DNA of 64,000 bases from Vannielia sp. (GTDB lineage: Bacteria; Pseudomonadota; Alphaproteobacteria; Rhodobacterales; Rhodobacteraceae): contig NZ_JARGND010000011.1 in the NCBI RefSeq assembly GCF_029212645.1, positions 1 to 64,000 of the forward strand. Direction: 5' to 3'. Positions 56,158-64,000 of this stretch are shown piece after piece (position 1 is the first letter of the stretch; the number at the start of each line of letters is the position of its first letter). The notes below the pieces were generated by a model. That model saw only the letters and a list, made by a program, of their open reading frames with translations. It was not told the DNA's origin and did not search any database. The translations under genes and the position numbers were made by a program.

Positions 56158-57366
56158 ATGAAGCGCGTTGTGATCACCGGGATGGGCACGATCAATGCCC
56201 TCGGAAAAAACGTGCCCGACACGATGGCGGCGCTTGCCGAGGGCCGTTGCGGCATAGCCCCGATCAACATTCGTGATGTCGACCGCCTGTCGATCAAGAT
56301 CGGCGGGCAGGTGCGCGGCTTCGAACCGGAAGCACATTTCAACCGTCAGCAAATCGCGCTTTATGATCGATTCACCCAGTTCACCATGCTTGCCGCCAAG
56401 GAGGCGATCTCACAATCCGGGCTGGAGTTTCATGGGTTGTTGGCCGATGAGGCGGGCGCGATCTTTGGCACCGCTGGCGGCGGGGTGAACACCTGGGACG
56501 AGAATTACCGCACGGTCTATGAAGAGGGGAAGAACCGGGTTCATCCCTTCGTTGTCCCCAAGCTGATGAACAACGCCGCCGCCTCGCATGTGTCGATGGA
56601 ATATAACCTGAAGGGCGCGAGCTATTCGGTGTCGACGGCCTGTGCAAGCTCCAACCATGCGATGGGCCAGGCCTTCATGATGGTGCGCTCCGGCCAGAGC
56701 CGCGCCATGGTGACGGGCGGAGCCGAGGCGATGCTGTCGTTCGGCGGGATCAAGGCCTGGGAAGGGCTGCGGGTGATGTCGAAAGACGCCTGCCGCCCGT
56801 TCTCGGCCAACCGCAACGGGATGGTGCAGGGTGAGGGCGCGGCGGTGTTCGTGTTTGAAGAACTGGAGCACGCCCGCGCCAGAGGGGCCGACATCATCGC
56901 CGAGGTGGCGGGGTTTGCCATGACCTCCGATGCATCTGACATTGTGGTGCCCTCCAAACAGGGGGCCGCTCGGGCGGTGCGCGGGGCGCTGCGCGATGCG
57001 GCGATGGCGGCGCAGGATGTGGGCTACATCAACGCCCATGGCACCGGCACCTCGGCCAATGACAAGACCGAATGCGCGGTGGTAGCCGATGTGTTTGGCC
57101 CGCACGCCGACAAGCTGATGATCTCTTCAACCAAATCCATGCACGGCCACCTGATCGGCGGCACTGGCGCGGTTGAGCTGCTGGCCTGCATCATGGCGCT
57201 GCGCGACGGCATCATCGCCCCCACCATCGGTTATGAAGAGCCGGACCCGGAATGCACGCTGGACGTGGTGCCCAATGAGGCGCGCGAGGCCAAGGTTGAT
57301 GCGGTGCTGTCCAATGCATTCGCCTTTGGCGGGCTGAACGCGGTGCTGGCGTTGCGCAAGGCTTGA
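56158..57366 (+). CDS. Beta-ketoacyl-ACP synthase II (FabF type)
   Basis: A 402-residue condensing enzyme. The catalytic Cys162 is in SVSTACASSNHAMG, with His294 (INAHGTGTSAND) and His329 (STKSMHGHLIGGTGAVE). The start MKRVVITGMG is chosen; the listed ORF reaches into the acp gene. Its own acp lies directly upstream, so this is likely a specialised synthase rather than the housekeeping fabF. A hairpin terminator follows after 115 bases. Confidence 0.93.
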   Translation: MKRVVITGMGTINALGKNVPDTMAALAEGRCGIAPINIRDVDRLSIKIGGQVRGFEPEAHFNRQQIALYDRFTQFTMLAAKEAISQSGLEFHGLLADEAGAIFGTAGGGVNTWDENYRTVYEEGKNRVHPFVVPKLMNNAAASHVSMEYNLKGASYSVSTACASSNHAMGQAFMMVRSGQSRAMVTGGAEAMLSFGGIKAWEGLRVMSKDACRPFSANRNGMVQGEGAAVFVFEELEHARARGADIIAEVAGFAMTSDASDIVVPSKQGAARAVRGALRDAAMAAQDVGYINAHGTGTSANDKTECAVVADVFGPHADKLMISSTKSMHGHLIGGTGAVELLACIMALRDGIIAPTIGYEEPDPECTLDVVPNEAREAKVDAVLSNAFAFGGLNAVLALRKA

Positions 57367-57480
57367 CGCCCCGCCTGGCGGGCTGGGCTGATCTTTGCCT
57401 TTCGCTGGGCCGCGCTTACGCCTGATCTGGCGGCTGTTGTCGAGATGATCCGCACCGCCTGAAAACCCGCGCGGCAAAGC

Positions 57481-57515
57481 AAAAACGCCGCCCCCAAGGG
57501 AGCGGCGTCTTGTTT
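57481..57515. terminator. Bidirectional terminator between fabF-type gene and ialB
   Basis: ACGCCGC ... GCGGCGT pair over seven positions around CCCCAAGGGA, flanked by AAAAA on the left and TCTTGTTT on the right, so it can work on both strands. It separates convergent genes. Confidence 0.8.
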
Positions 57516-57542
57516 GCGTTCAGCGGGCTTTCGCCGGTGCGA

Positions 57543-58214
57543 TCAGTTTGCCGCAGCCCCGGAGTTCTTGGCGACGAGCGCGTCATAACCCGCGGTGAAG
57601 CCGGTCAGCGACAGCGACAGCGGCACCTTTTGATCCGGTGCGCCTGCGGGCACAATGGTGATCGTTGCGGAATTGCCGCCCTTGAAGCCGGTGATATCGG
57701 CCTGGGTGAAACCAACCCGGCTGATACAGCCGATCTGGGTGCAGAAGGTGAAGGGATAGCGCTTGCCCTGGGCCCCATCGACCGAGATCGAAATCTGCTC
57801 GGTGAGCAGGGTTTCGAGCGGGGTCACGATGTTTGCGCCCGCTGCGGCCTGTGCTCCCGGAGGCAAGGCGAACATATTGAATTCAGCTACAGAATTGCCG
57901 TTCTGGTCCTTCACCAGCTGATAAAGCTGGCAAGGTTCGGGCTGGTCGGTGCCGGTGCGAATGCAGCGCAACTCCCAATCGCCGTGCGAGCTGAATACAT
58001 AGGTTTCGCCGTTGGTGCCGGCTTCGTTTTCGCCGTCGGGCGTGCCCATGTTAAGGCCGGCCTCGGGGCTTGGCGCCTCGCTTTCGGTGGCGTCTTCGGC
58101 GGCGGGGGCCTCAGCGACCGGAGCCTCTTCGGCGGGTGTTTCGGTATCTTGTGCCCAAAGCGGAGCCGCTGCCAGAAGCAACGTCAGGGGAAGGGCTTTC
58201 GTAAGAGTCTGCAT
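57543..58214 (-). CDS. Invasion associated locus B (IalB) family protein
   Basis: A 223-residue exported protein. A signal peptide ends at APLWAQ (about residue 22), followed by an acidic and Ala/Pro-rich linker (about 23-60). The IalB domain has the start WELRCIRTGTDQPEPCQLYQLV with paired cysteines, and a later pair in FCTQIGCISRVG. Start MQTLTKAL is chosen because GAGGAC precedes it. The family is named after a Bartonella invasion locus, but in free-living Roseobacter-type bacteria the role is unknown. It is followed by a terminator. Confidence 0.88.
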   Translation of the reverse strand: MQTLTKALPLTLLLAAAPLWAQDTETPAEEAPVAEAPAAEDATESEAPSPEAGLNMGTPDGENEAGTNGETYVFSSHGDWELRCIRTGTDQPEPCQLYQLVKDQNGNSVAEFNMFALPPGAQAAAGANIVTPLETLLTEQISISVDGAQGKRYPFTFCTQIGCISRVGFTQADITGFKGGNSATITIVPAGAPDQKVPLSLSLTGFTAGYDALVAKNSGAAAN

Positions 58215-58356
58215 GTCCTCAGCAACCTTTTTATGGCCTTTTGAACTCGTCAGGCCGTTTAACATGGGTTTTGGGGGATGTCAGGGAGAAATCTTGCCTG
58301 TCTGACGGGGCTGTGAACGTGGCCGTGCGGCGCGTGAGGCAAGGGGGCGATGTGGC

Positions 58357-58385
58357 AATTAAATAAGGGCCCCGAAAGGCCCTTA
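58357..58385 (-). terminator. Terminator-like hairpin on the minus strand
   Basis: TAAGGGCC-TTTCGG-GGCCCTTA is a perfect eight-pair stem followed on the minus strand by TTTAATT. It lies about 150 bases upstream of ialB, where a gene end would not be expected. Confidence 0.5.
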
Positions 58386-58536
58386 GTCGAGGGTCATTTG
58401 CGCCCTCTGCGCTGGCTTTGCCAGTGCGAATTTTGGTTCTCCCTGTCGGACTGGCCGACTTGATGAGCGAACGCTAGGCGAAGAAAATGCGACCGTCAAC
58501 AACTAAAAGAAAAGCCTGCAAGAAATTGAACATGCT

Positions 58537-58568
58537 AAAAAAAAGCCGCGTCACAGGTGTGACGCGGC
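58537..58568 (-). terminator. Strong orphan rho-independent terminator on the minus strand
   Basis: GCCGCGTCAC-ACCT-GTGACGCGGC pairs perfectly over ten positions and is followed on the minus strand by eight T's. No minus-strand gene ends here; the next gene upstream on that strand is beyond 60 kb and has its own hairpin. Confidence 0.8.
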
Positions 58569-58685
58569 CAGTCTGACAGGGAGGAAGTCAATCCGGGCCA
58601 AGAAGGCCAAGGCCCGAACAAGATGAAGACTGGCAGATGAAGGTTAATACTTTATGTTGGGCGCGAACGGATTTTGGAGAAGTCG

Positions 58686-60239
58686 ATGAGTGACAGCATT
58701 TTTGCAGGCGGCGGCGGGGAAAATTATGGCGAGCCACAGGAGCTTTTGCTGAAATACGCCAATCGCCACGGGCTGATCGCGGGCGCAACGGGCACCGGCA
58801 AGACGGTGACCTTGCAGATTCTGGCCGAGAGCTTTTCGGCCAATGGCGTCCCTGTCTTCATGTCCGACGTGAAGGGCGACCTTTCGGGGCTGGCCGTTGC
58901 AGGCTCGGAAACCGCCAAACCCCATGCCTCCTTCATGGACCGCGCAAAAACCATCGGCTTTGCGGGGTATCGTTATGAGGGCTTTCCCGTCACGTTTTGG
59001 GACCTTTATGGCGAACAGGGCCACCCGGTGCGCGCGACGGTGGCCGAGATGGGGCCGCTTTTGCTGTCGCGCCTGATGGAACTATCAGAAGCGCAGGAAG
59101 GAATCCTTAACATCGCGTTCCGGGTGGCCGATGAACAAGGGCTGCCACTGCTGGACCTCAAGGACTTACAGGCGCTTCTGGTGTGGGTTGGTGAAAACCG
59201 CGCTGAGCTGAGTTTGCGCTATGGCAATGTGTCCACCGCCTCGATCGGGGCGATCCAGCGGCGGCGGTTGGTGCTGGAAAATCAGGGCGCTGTGCAGTTT
59301 TTTGGCGAACCGGCGCTGGAGCTTTCGGACCTGTTCCTGACCGATGCCGAGGGGCGCGGAAGGATCAACATTTTGGCGGCAGACAAGTTGATGGGCTCGC
59401 CCCGGCTTTATGCCACCTTCCTGCTGTGGATGCTGTCGGAATTGTTTGAAACCCTGCCCGAGGTGGGGGACCCGGAAAAGCCCAGGCTGGTGTTCTTTTT
59501 TGACGAGGCGCACCTGCTGTTTGACGATGCCCCCAAGGCGCTGATCGACAAGGTGGAGCAGGTGGCGCGGCTGATCCGCTCGAAGGGCGTAGGGGTTTAC
59601 TTTTGCACGCAAAATCCGGGGGATGTGCCTGATGATATCCTGGGCCAATTGGGCAACCGGGTGCAGCACGCGCTGCGCGCTTTCACGGCCAGGGACCGGC
59701 GTGAATTGCGGCAGGCGGCGGAGACGTATCGGGACAATCCGCGCTTCTCGACGGAGCAGGCGATCCGTGAGGTTGGGGTGGGCGAGGCGGTGACGTCATT
59801 CCTGGTGAAAAAGGGGATGCCGGGGGTGGTGGAGCGTACGCTCATTCGCCCGCCATCCTCGCAGCTTGGCCCGCTTGCGGTGGCGGATCGGCGCGGCGTT
59901 ATGGCGGCTTCTCCGGTGGCTGGGAAGTATGATCAGACTCTGGATCGCGACAGCGCTTACGAGATGCTTGCCAAACGCGCTGAAACGGCAGCGAAAGCGG
60001 CGGAAGAGGCTGAAAAGGCGGAAGAAGATGCCGGGATGGCGGAGCGGGAATACCGCGCCGGGCGGCGCTATTCGGGCAGTCGTGTGGGGCGCTCAACGGC
60101 CAAGCCTGCGCGCAAACGCTCCAGCCGGTCAGACTCGGTTGGCGAGGTTTTTGCAAAGAGTTTCGCCCGCCAGCTTGGCACCCGCAGCGGCAAGGCGCTG
60201 GTGCGGGGGATCTTTGGCACGCTTTTTTCGGGGCGGTAG
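58686..60239 (+). CDS. HerA-like / DUF853 ATPase (YjgR family)
   Basis: A 517-residue helicase-type ATPase. Walker [15 protein letters not shown] (about 34-47) and Walker [15 protein letters not shown] are clear, followed by the sensor region [25 protein letters not shown]. The N-terminus has [29 protein letters not shown]. The C-terminus (about 420-517) has a Glu/Ala-rich helix and an Arg-rich stretch, common in this family. The ATG at 58686 is behind GGAGA; the listed TTG start lies four codons earlier. Members resemble the archaeal DNA-end resection helicase HerA, but the bacterial role is unproven. Confidence 0.92.
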   Translation: MSDSIFAGGGGENYGEPQELLLKYANRHGLIAGATGTGKTVTLQILAESFSANGVPVFMSDVKGDLSGLAVAGSETAKPHASFMDRAKTIGFAGYRYEGFPVTFWDLYGEQGHPVRATVAEMGPLLLSRLMELSEAQEGILNIAFRVADEQGLPLLDLKDLQALLVWVGENRAELSLRYGNVSTASIGAIQRRRLVLENQGAVQFFGEPALELSDLFLTDAEGRGRINILAADKLMGSPRLYATFLLWMLSELFETLPEVGDPEKPRLVFFFDEAHLLFDDAPKALIDKVEQVARLIRSKGVGVYFCTQNPGDVPDDILGQLGNRVQHALRAFTARDRRELRQAAETYRDNPRFSTEQAIREVGVGEAVTSFLVKKGMPGVVERTLIRPPSSQLGPLAVADRRGVMAASPVAGKYDQTLDRDSAYEMLAKRAETAAKAAEEAEKAEEDAGMAEREYRAGRRYSGSRVGRSTAKPARKRSSRSDSVGEVFAKSFARQLGTRSGKALVRGIFGTLFSGR

Positions 60240-60260
60240 GGCGCGGCGGCGTTAACCGCG

Positions 60261-60286
60261 AAAAAGCATGGGGCCACACCCCATGC
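60261..60286 (-). terminator. Terminator on the minus strand after the dienelactone-hydrolase-family gene
   Basis: GCATGGGG-TGTGG-CCCCATGC pairs perfectly over eight positions and is followed on the minus strand by TTTTT. It lies about 180 bases past the stop of that gene and converges on the HerA-like gene end. Confidence 0.65.
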
Positions 60287-60309
60287 ACAAGCGATGCACA
60301 ACCCATGCG

Positions 60310-60325
60310 CATGTCATTTGACATG
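60310..60325. repeat. Perfect inverted repeat CATGTCA-TT-TGACATG
   Basis: Seven-base arms flank TT in the gap between the HerA-like gene and the next gene. Neither adjacent gene starts here, so a promoter operator role is not obvious. It could be a protein-binding site or part of an RNA structure. Confidence 0.5.
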
Positions 60326-60463
60326 CCGAAGACGGGTTAACGCGGCGCACGGTGGGGCTTGACTGGGGCGTCCTATCGCGCCGCCGCGAGACGGTGGAAC
60401 GCTTGCCCGTGGGTGGCGCTCGACCGGTGCCTTCGGCGTGATTCCGGTCGAGAGCCGTTCGCT

Positions 60464-61363
60464 TCAGGTGAGATATTTGTCAAACCAGGCGGTGGTGCGA
60501 TCCCAGGCCAGTTTGGCGGCGTCTTCGTCATAGCGGGGCGTGGTATCGTTGTGGAAGCCGTGGTTGGCGCCTTCGTAGATGTAAGCCTCGTAGGTTTTGC
60601 CGTGTTCCTTTAACGCCGCTTCATAGGCGGGCCAGCCTGCGTTGACGCGCTCGTCAAGTGCGCCGTAGTGGAGCAGCAGCGGGGCCTGGATTTTGGGGAC
60701 ATCGGCGGGATCGGGCTGGCGGCCATAGAAGGGGACCGAGGCGGCCATTTCGGGGTAGGCCACAGCCAGCGCGTTGCACACGCCGCCGCCGTAGCAAAAG
60801 CCCACCGCGCCAACCTTGCCGGTGGAGCCTTCATGGCTCATCAGGTGCTCGAACCCGGCGAAAAAGTCATTCATCAGCTTGGCGCCATCAAGCTCCTTTT
60901 GCATGGCGCGGCCCTCATCATCATTGCCGGGATAGCCGCCGAGCGGGGTGAGGCCATCGGGGCCTAGGGCGAGGTAACCGGCCTTGGCGGTGCGGCGTAC
61001 GACATCCTCGATATAGGGGTTCAGCCCGCGATTTTCGTGGATCACCAGCACGGCGGGCAGCTTGCCGGTGGCACCGGCGGGCTTGGCCATTAGGCCTTTG
61101 ATCGTGCCGTGGCCATTGGGGCTTTCATACTCGACGATCTCGGTTTCGATCTCGGGATCATCGGGGGCGACCTGCTGGGCGAGCGCGTAATTGGGCTGGA
61201 GGCTTTCAAGGACGGCAGCAGCGGTAACGCCGGCTGCCACGTATTTGCCGGCACCTTTGAGGAAATCGCGCTTCGTCATCTTGCCGTGGACGTAACCATC
61301 ATACATTTCGAGCAGCTTCGGGTGGAAATCGGCGGCGGTCATGCGGCTTTGTGGCTTGGTCAT
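60464..61363 (-). CDS. Dienelactone-hydrolase-family protein with an N-terminal export-like segment
   Basis: A 299-residue protein. The N-terminal 60 residues contain [25 protein letters not shown], like the signal of exported members of this family, but with a single Arg rather than a twin-Arg pair (KRDFL). The hydrolase domain has Cys190 in [13 protein letters not shown], Asp237 in [10 protein letters not shown] and His268 in GANHGFHND, the Cys-Asp-His triad of dienelactone hydrolase. The start MTKPQSRM is chosen because GGGAGACTGCC precedes it. The substrate is unknown; many such proteins act on lactones or esters. Confidence 0.9.
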   Translation of the reverse strand: MTKPQSRMTAADFHPKLLEMYDGYVHGKMTKRDFLKGAGKYVAAGVTAAAVLESLQPNYALAQQVAPDDPEIETEIVEYESPNGHGTIKGLMAKPAGATGKLPAVLVIHENRGLNPYIEDVVRRTAKAGYLALGPDGLTPLGGYPGNDDEGRAMQKELDGAKLMNDFFAGFEHLMSHEGSTGKVGAVGFCYGGGVCNALAVAYPEMAASVPFYGRQPDPADVPKIQAPLLLHYGALDERVNAGWPAYEAALKEHGKTYEAYIYEGANHGFHNDTTPRYDEDAAKLAWDRTTAWFDKYLT

Positions 61364-61420
61364 GGCAGTCTCCCTTGGGTGGTCGCGTTGGACGTGGAGT
61401 GAGCCTAAAGCGGTAGGGGC

Positions 61421-61439
61421 GGAACGCACATCACGTTCC
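61421..61439. promoter_or_regulatory. Inverted repeat GGAACG-N7-CGTTCC upstream of the dienelactone-hydrolase-family gene
   Basis: The six-base arms are perfect and lie 58 bases upstream of the gene start, a good operator position. The arms are inverted, not direct, so this is not an SOS box. The regulator is unknown. Confidence 0.45.
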
Positions 61440-61566
61440 TGCGAAGAGCGTCATGGAGTGGGTTCGAAGGCGGGGGAAGGGGACATTCGGCGAAGAATCG
61501 CATAAAAGCCGACGGAGAGCGCCTGTTCGGGCGTATTATCGAAGGACGTAAAGAAGGGATGCACTG

Positions 61567-62205
61567 ATGATCCGCCTTGCCACCGCTGTGACGATTTCGG
61601 CCATGCCGGGCTGCCTGCTTGCCGAGAGATTCATGGGCGAGGTTTGGGCGGATAACTGGTTTGAGATGCGCATCAACGGGGTTCAGGTGGCAGAGGACAG
61701 TGTGGCGATCACCACCGAGCGGTCATTCAATGCCGAGCGCTTTACCTTTGAGGCCGAGCGGCCCTTTGTAATTGGGCTGGTGGCCAAGGATTTTGTCGAG
61801 AACGACAGTGGGTTGGAATATATCGGCACGCCGCGCCAGCAGCTGGGCGATGGTGGGGTGATTGCGCAGATCAAGGGCGAGAACGGCCGGGTGGCTGTGG
61901 TGAGTGATGCCGAATGGCAGTGCAAGGTGATCCACACCGCGCCGCTCGATAAATCCTGTGCTGCCAGCCATGCGCCGGTGGCCGGGGTCGGGGCCTGTGC
62001 CTTTGAGATTTCACCAGAGCCGGAGGGCTGGGATGAGGCCGGGTTTGATGCGCGCGCATGGCCGCAGGCGGAGGTTTACTCAGAGCGCAATGTGCGGCCC
62101 AAGGGCGGCTATGACCAGATCCAGTGGGACAAGGCCGCCAGTTTCATCTGGGGTCCGGACCTTGAGCAAAGCAACACGGTGCTCTGCCGGGTGGTGGTGG
62201 AGTAG
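61567..62205 (+). CDS. Secreted protein of unknown function
   Basis: A 212-residue protein with an N-terminal signal (MIRLATAVTISAMPGCLLAER). A Cys at 16 inside the signal could be a lipobox, but the pattern PGCLLA is not canonical. The mature part has one conspicuous stretch, GYDQIQWDKAASFIWGPDLEQSNTVLCRVVVE, which resembles the final strand pair of jelly-roll carbohydrate-binding domains; this is a weak likeness. Two inner cysteines (KSCAASHAPVAGVGACAF) could form a disulfide. It stands between a divergent hydrolase gene and convergent purF. Confidence 0.75.
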   Translation: MIRLATAVTISAMPGCLLAERFMGEVWADNWFEMRINGVQVAEDSVAITTERSFNAERFTFEAERPFVIGLVAKDFVENDSGLEYIGTPRQQLGDGGVIAQIKGENGRVAVVSDAEWQCKVIHTAPLDKSCAASHAPVAGVGACAFEISPEPEGWDEAGFDARAWPQAEVYSERNVRPKGGYDQIQWDKAASFIWGPDLEQSNTVLCRVVVE

Positions 62206-62245
62206 GCGCGCGCGCGTAGCGCCTTGGGGGTGAGATGGCGGCGCG

Positions 62246-63700
62246 TTACTCGGCCGCCTTCATCTCGAAGCCGCTTTCGATCATGTCGGATGGCTCGACG
62301 GGGTATTCGCCCGAGAAGCAGGCATCGCAATATTGCGGGCACTCGGCGTTGCGGCCTTTGCTCTCACCGACGGCGCGGTAGAGGCCATCGAGCGAGATGA
62401 ATTTGAGGCTGTCGACACCGAGATAGGAGGACATTTCATCCGCGCTCATGGTGGCGGCGAGCAGCTTGGAGCGTTCGGGCGTATCGACGCCGTAAAAGCA
62501 GGGCCAGGCGGTGGGGGGCGAGGCGATGCGGAAGTGGACTTCTTTGGCCCCCGCATCAAGGATCATTTCCTTGATCTTGCGCGAGGTGGTGCCACGGACC
62601 ACGGAATCATCCACCAGGATCACCCGCTTGCCCTTGATCAGCGCGCGATTGACGTTGAGCTTGAGGCGCACGCCCATGTTGCGGATCTGCTCGGTGGGCT
62701 CGATGAAGGTGCGGCCCATATACTGGTTGCGGATGATGCCCATGGCGTAGGGGATGCCGCTGGCAAGGCTGAAGCCGATGGCGGCGGGGGTGCCGCTATC
62801 GGGCACCGGGCAAACGAGATCGGCCTCGACCGGGGCTTCCTTGGCCAGTTCGCGGCCAATCGCCTCGCGGGTTTCATAAACCGAGCGCCCGCCAAGGATG
62901 CTGTCGGGGCGCGAAAAGTAGACGTGCTCGAAGATGCAGAAGCGGCTCTTCTTGGAGCGGAAGGGTTGGCGGCTTTCGACACCGTCCTTGGTGATGACGA
63001 CCATTTCGCCCGGCGCGATTTCACGCACAAATTCGGCGCCGATGATATCGAGCGCGCAGGTTTCAGAGCTGAGCGCCCAGCCGTCGCCGAGCTTGCCGAG
63101 CACCAGTGGGCGCACGCCCAGCGGGTCCCGCACGCCGATCAGTTTGGTGCGGGTCATGGCGACGATGGAAAACGCGCCCTCGACCCGGCGCAGCGCATCT
63201 TCCATGCGGGCAGGGATATCGCGCTGGAGCGAACGGGCCATCAGGTGGATGATGCATTCGCTGTCTGACGAGCTTTGAAAAATCGAGCCGCGCTCAACCA
63301 GCTCGCGGCGCAGGGCGGCGGCGTTGGTGATATTGCCGTTGTGGGCAATCGCCGCGCCGCCCATGGCGAACTCGCCAAAGAAGGGCTGCACATCGCGGAT
63401 TTGCGTGTTGCCCTTGGAGCCGGCGGTGGAGTAGCGGACATGGCCGATGGCGATCGGCCCCGGCAGGGTTTGCATCAACGGGGCTTTGGTGAAGTTGTCG
63501 CGCACATAGCCAAAGCGGCGGGCCGAGTTGAAGCCGTGCTCCATATCATGGCTGACAATGCCGCCAGCCTCTTGCCCGCGATGTTGCAGGGCGTGCAGGC
63601 CCAGGGCGACAAAGTTGGCGGCGTCTTCAAACCCGATCGCGCCGAAAACGCCGCACTCCTCGCGGAGTTTGTCATCGTCGAAAGGATTGGCGGGGGGCAT
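62246..63700 (-). CDS. purF: Amidophosphoribosyltransferase PurF
   Basis: Catalyses the first committed step of purine synthesis, making phosphoribosylamine from PRPP and glutamine. With the ATG at 63700 the protein is 484 residues and the nucleophile is Cys16 in DDDKLREECGVFG after a 15-residue propeptide, as in Bacillus-type enzymes that carry a cluster. The listed TTG start adds ten residues. Glutaminase residues RYSTAGSKGNTQIRDVQP and the PRPP loop VILVDDSVVRGTTSRKI are intact. Three or more Cys near the C-terminus (CPQYCDACFSGEYP) could bind a Fe-S cluster. It follows cvpA as usual. Confidence 0.95.
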   Translation of the reverse strand: MPPANPFDDDKLREECGVFGAIGFEDAANFVALGLHALQHRGQEAGGIVSHDMEHGFNSARRFGYVRDNFTKAPLMQTLPGPIAIGHVRYSTAGSKGNTQIRDVQPFFGEFAMGGAAIAHNGNITNAAALRRELVERGSIFQSSSDSECIIHLMARSLQRDIPARMEDALRRVEGAFSIVAMTRTKLIGVRDPLGVRPLVLGKLGDGWALSSETCALDIIGAEFVREIAPGEMVVITKDGVESRQPFRSKKSRFCIFEHVYFSRPDSILGGRSVYETREAIGRELAKEAPVEADLVCPVPDSGTPAAIGFSLASGIPYAMGIIRNQYMGRTFIEPTEQIRNMGVRLKLNVNRALIKGKRVILVDDSVVRGTTSRKIKEMILDAGAKEVHFRIASPPTAWPCFYGVDTPERSKLLAATMSADEMSSYLGVDSLKFISLDGLYRAVGESKGRNAECPQYCDACFSGEYPVEPSDMIESGFEMKAAE

Positions 63701-63832
63701 GGCCTTTTGGCCTTGCTGGGTGGCGGGCAAGGGGCAGCTCCGATTTCGCTGTGTGGCGTTGGCCTTCGTTTAGCGATTGACGCAGGGGCTGTCATCCCTT
63801 TGTCATGGAGATCGCCCCGGAAAGTGAACGGA

Positions 63833-63864
63833 TTTTTCGCTTTGTCTGAAAATAAAGCGAAAAA
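63833..63864. other. A/T-rich perfect stem-loop between cvpA and purF
   Basis: TTTTTCGCTTT and AAAGCGAAAAA are perfect 11-base inverted arms around a ten-base loop. It lacks a trailing T run beyond the stem on either strand, so it is not a standard terminator. It sits 133 bases before purF, where a purine-responsive attenuator or regulator site could act. Confidence 0.45.
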
Positions 63865-63872
63865 GGCGCGGA

Positions 63873-64000
63873 TCAGTTGCTGGTTGCGTCAACCGGCTGG
63901 TCGGGCAGGGCGGTGGGATCGGCGGGGACGATGGCCTCGGTCGGGCCGCAGGAGCGCTCGGTGAGGTTGTCCATCCGGTCGGAGAACCACTGCATCACGC
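63873..64000 (-). CDS. cvpA: CvpA-family protein, C-terminal end (partial)
   Basis: The last 41 codons of a minus-strand gene cut off by the window edge. They read VMQWFSDRMDNLTERSCG...VDATSN and end in TGA. CvpA (colicin V production protein homolog) precedes purF in most proteobacteria, and a Pro/Asp-rich tail of this kind is common in Rhodobacteraceae CvpA. The call relies on position and tail, since the membrane part is outside the window. Confidence 0.65.
   Translation of the reverse strand, partial: VMQWFSDRMDNLTERSCGPTEAIVPADPTALPDQPVDATSN

Larger units (their letters stand above)
58215..58685. other. 471-base region with two minus-strand terminator-like hairpins, no protein gene
   Basis: No coding frame is supported here. 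It lies between ialB (minus) and the HerA-like gene (plus). Two minus-strand terminator-like hairpins (58364-58385 and 58537-58568) and an inner hairpin near 58400-58420 (CTGGC-TTT-GCCAG) are present. Promoters for ialB and the HerA-like gene must also lie here. A small RNA on the minus strand is possible. Confidence 0.5.

Overview
The window reads as chromosome of a GC-rich alphaproteobacterium of the Rhodobacteraceae (Roseobacter-type). The basis is the gene set and its typical order: a CckA-type hybrid kinase near recA and alaS, an aglEFGAK alpha-glucoside operon, an iscR-suf operon headed by an Irr-type iron box and an IscR without the usual cluster cysteines, cvpA-purF, and an IalB-family protein. 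No rRNA, phage, transposase or CRISPR array is visible. One tRNA is present, tRNA-Arg(CCG).

Layout. (1) 0.3-10.3 kb is a complete chemotaxis locus in two convergent arms: mcp-cheB-cheD on the plus strand and STAS-cheY-cheA-cheW-cheR-cheY-orf128 on the minus strand, with stop/start overlaps at most junctions. Both outer promoters carry near-consensus CtrA boxes. (2) 10.5-20.4 kb is sugar uptake: glk, a GH1 glucosidase and a LacI-type regulator diverge from the aglEFGAK transporter and glucosidase operon, with two related palindromic operators between them. (3) 20.6-25.7 kb holds guaB, rsmB and cckA, the last behind a perfect CtrA box. (4) 25.7-30.8 kb holds an isolated sulfotransferase, recA with an SOS box, alaS and a DUF1330 protein. 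(5) 30.8-40.7 kb is mostly minus-strand housekeeping: typA, an SMR transporter, a DUF4328-like membrane protein, two unrelated NADP-isocitrate dehydrogenases side by side, an HD phosphohydrolase, a small conserved protein and an alpha/beta hydrolase. A DUF2235 hydrolase stands alone on the plus strand.

(6) 40.7-50.2 kb is the iron-sulfur assembly operon: iscR, a NifS-type desulfurase, sufB, [orf52, fkbM-like, orf173], sufC, sufD, two YIP1-like membrane proteins, and sufS. (7) 50.3-57.4 kb holds tRNA-Arg, a large sulfotransferase fusion, a Tat-exported DUF882 peptidase-like protein, and an envelope operon of L,D-transpeptidase, lpxD, acp and fabF-type synthase. (8) 57.5-64 kb holds ialB, a gene-poor stretch with two minus-strand terminator-like hairpins, a HerA-like ATPase, a dienelactone-hydrolase-family protein, a secreted protein of unknown function, purF and the 3' end of cvpA.

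The most interesting points are a small protein at the end of the che operon with a CheZ-like D-x3-Q signature, the receptor's C-terminal RWEEF tether, the CtrA boxes that would connect CckA to chemotaxis, the genes inserted between sufB and sufC, the sulfotransferase fusion, the ldt-lpxD-acp-fabF module, and a possible small RNA locus near 58.4-58.6 kb. All calls were made by reading the sequence. No database search was run.
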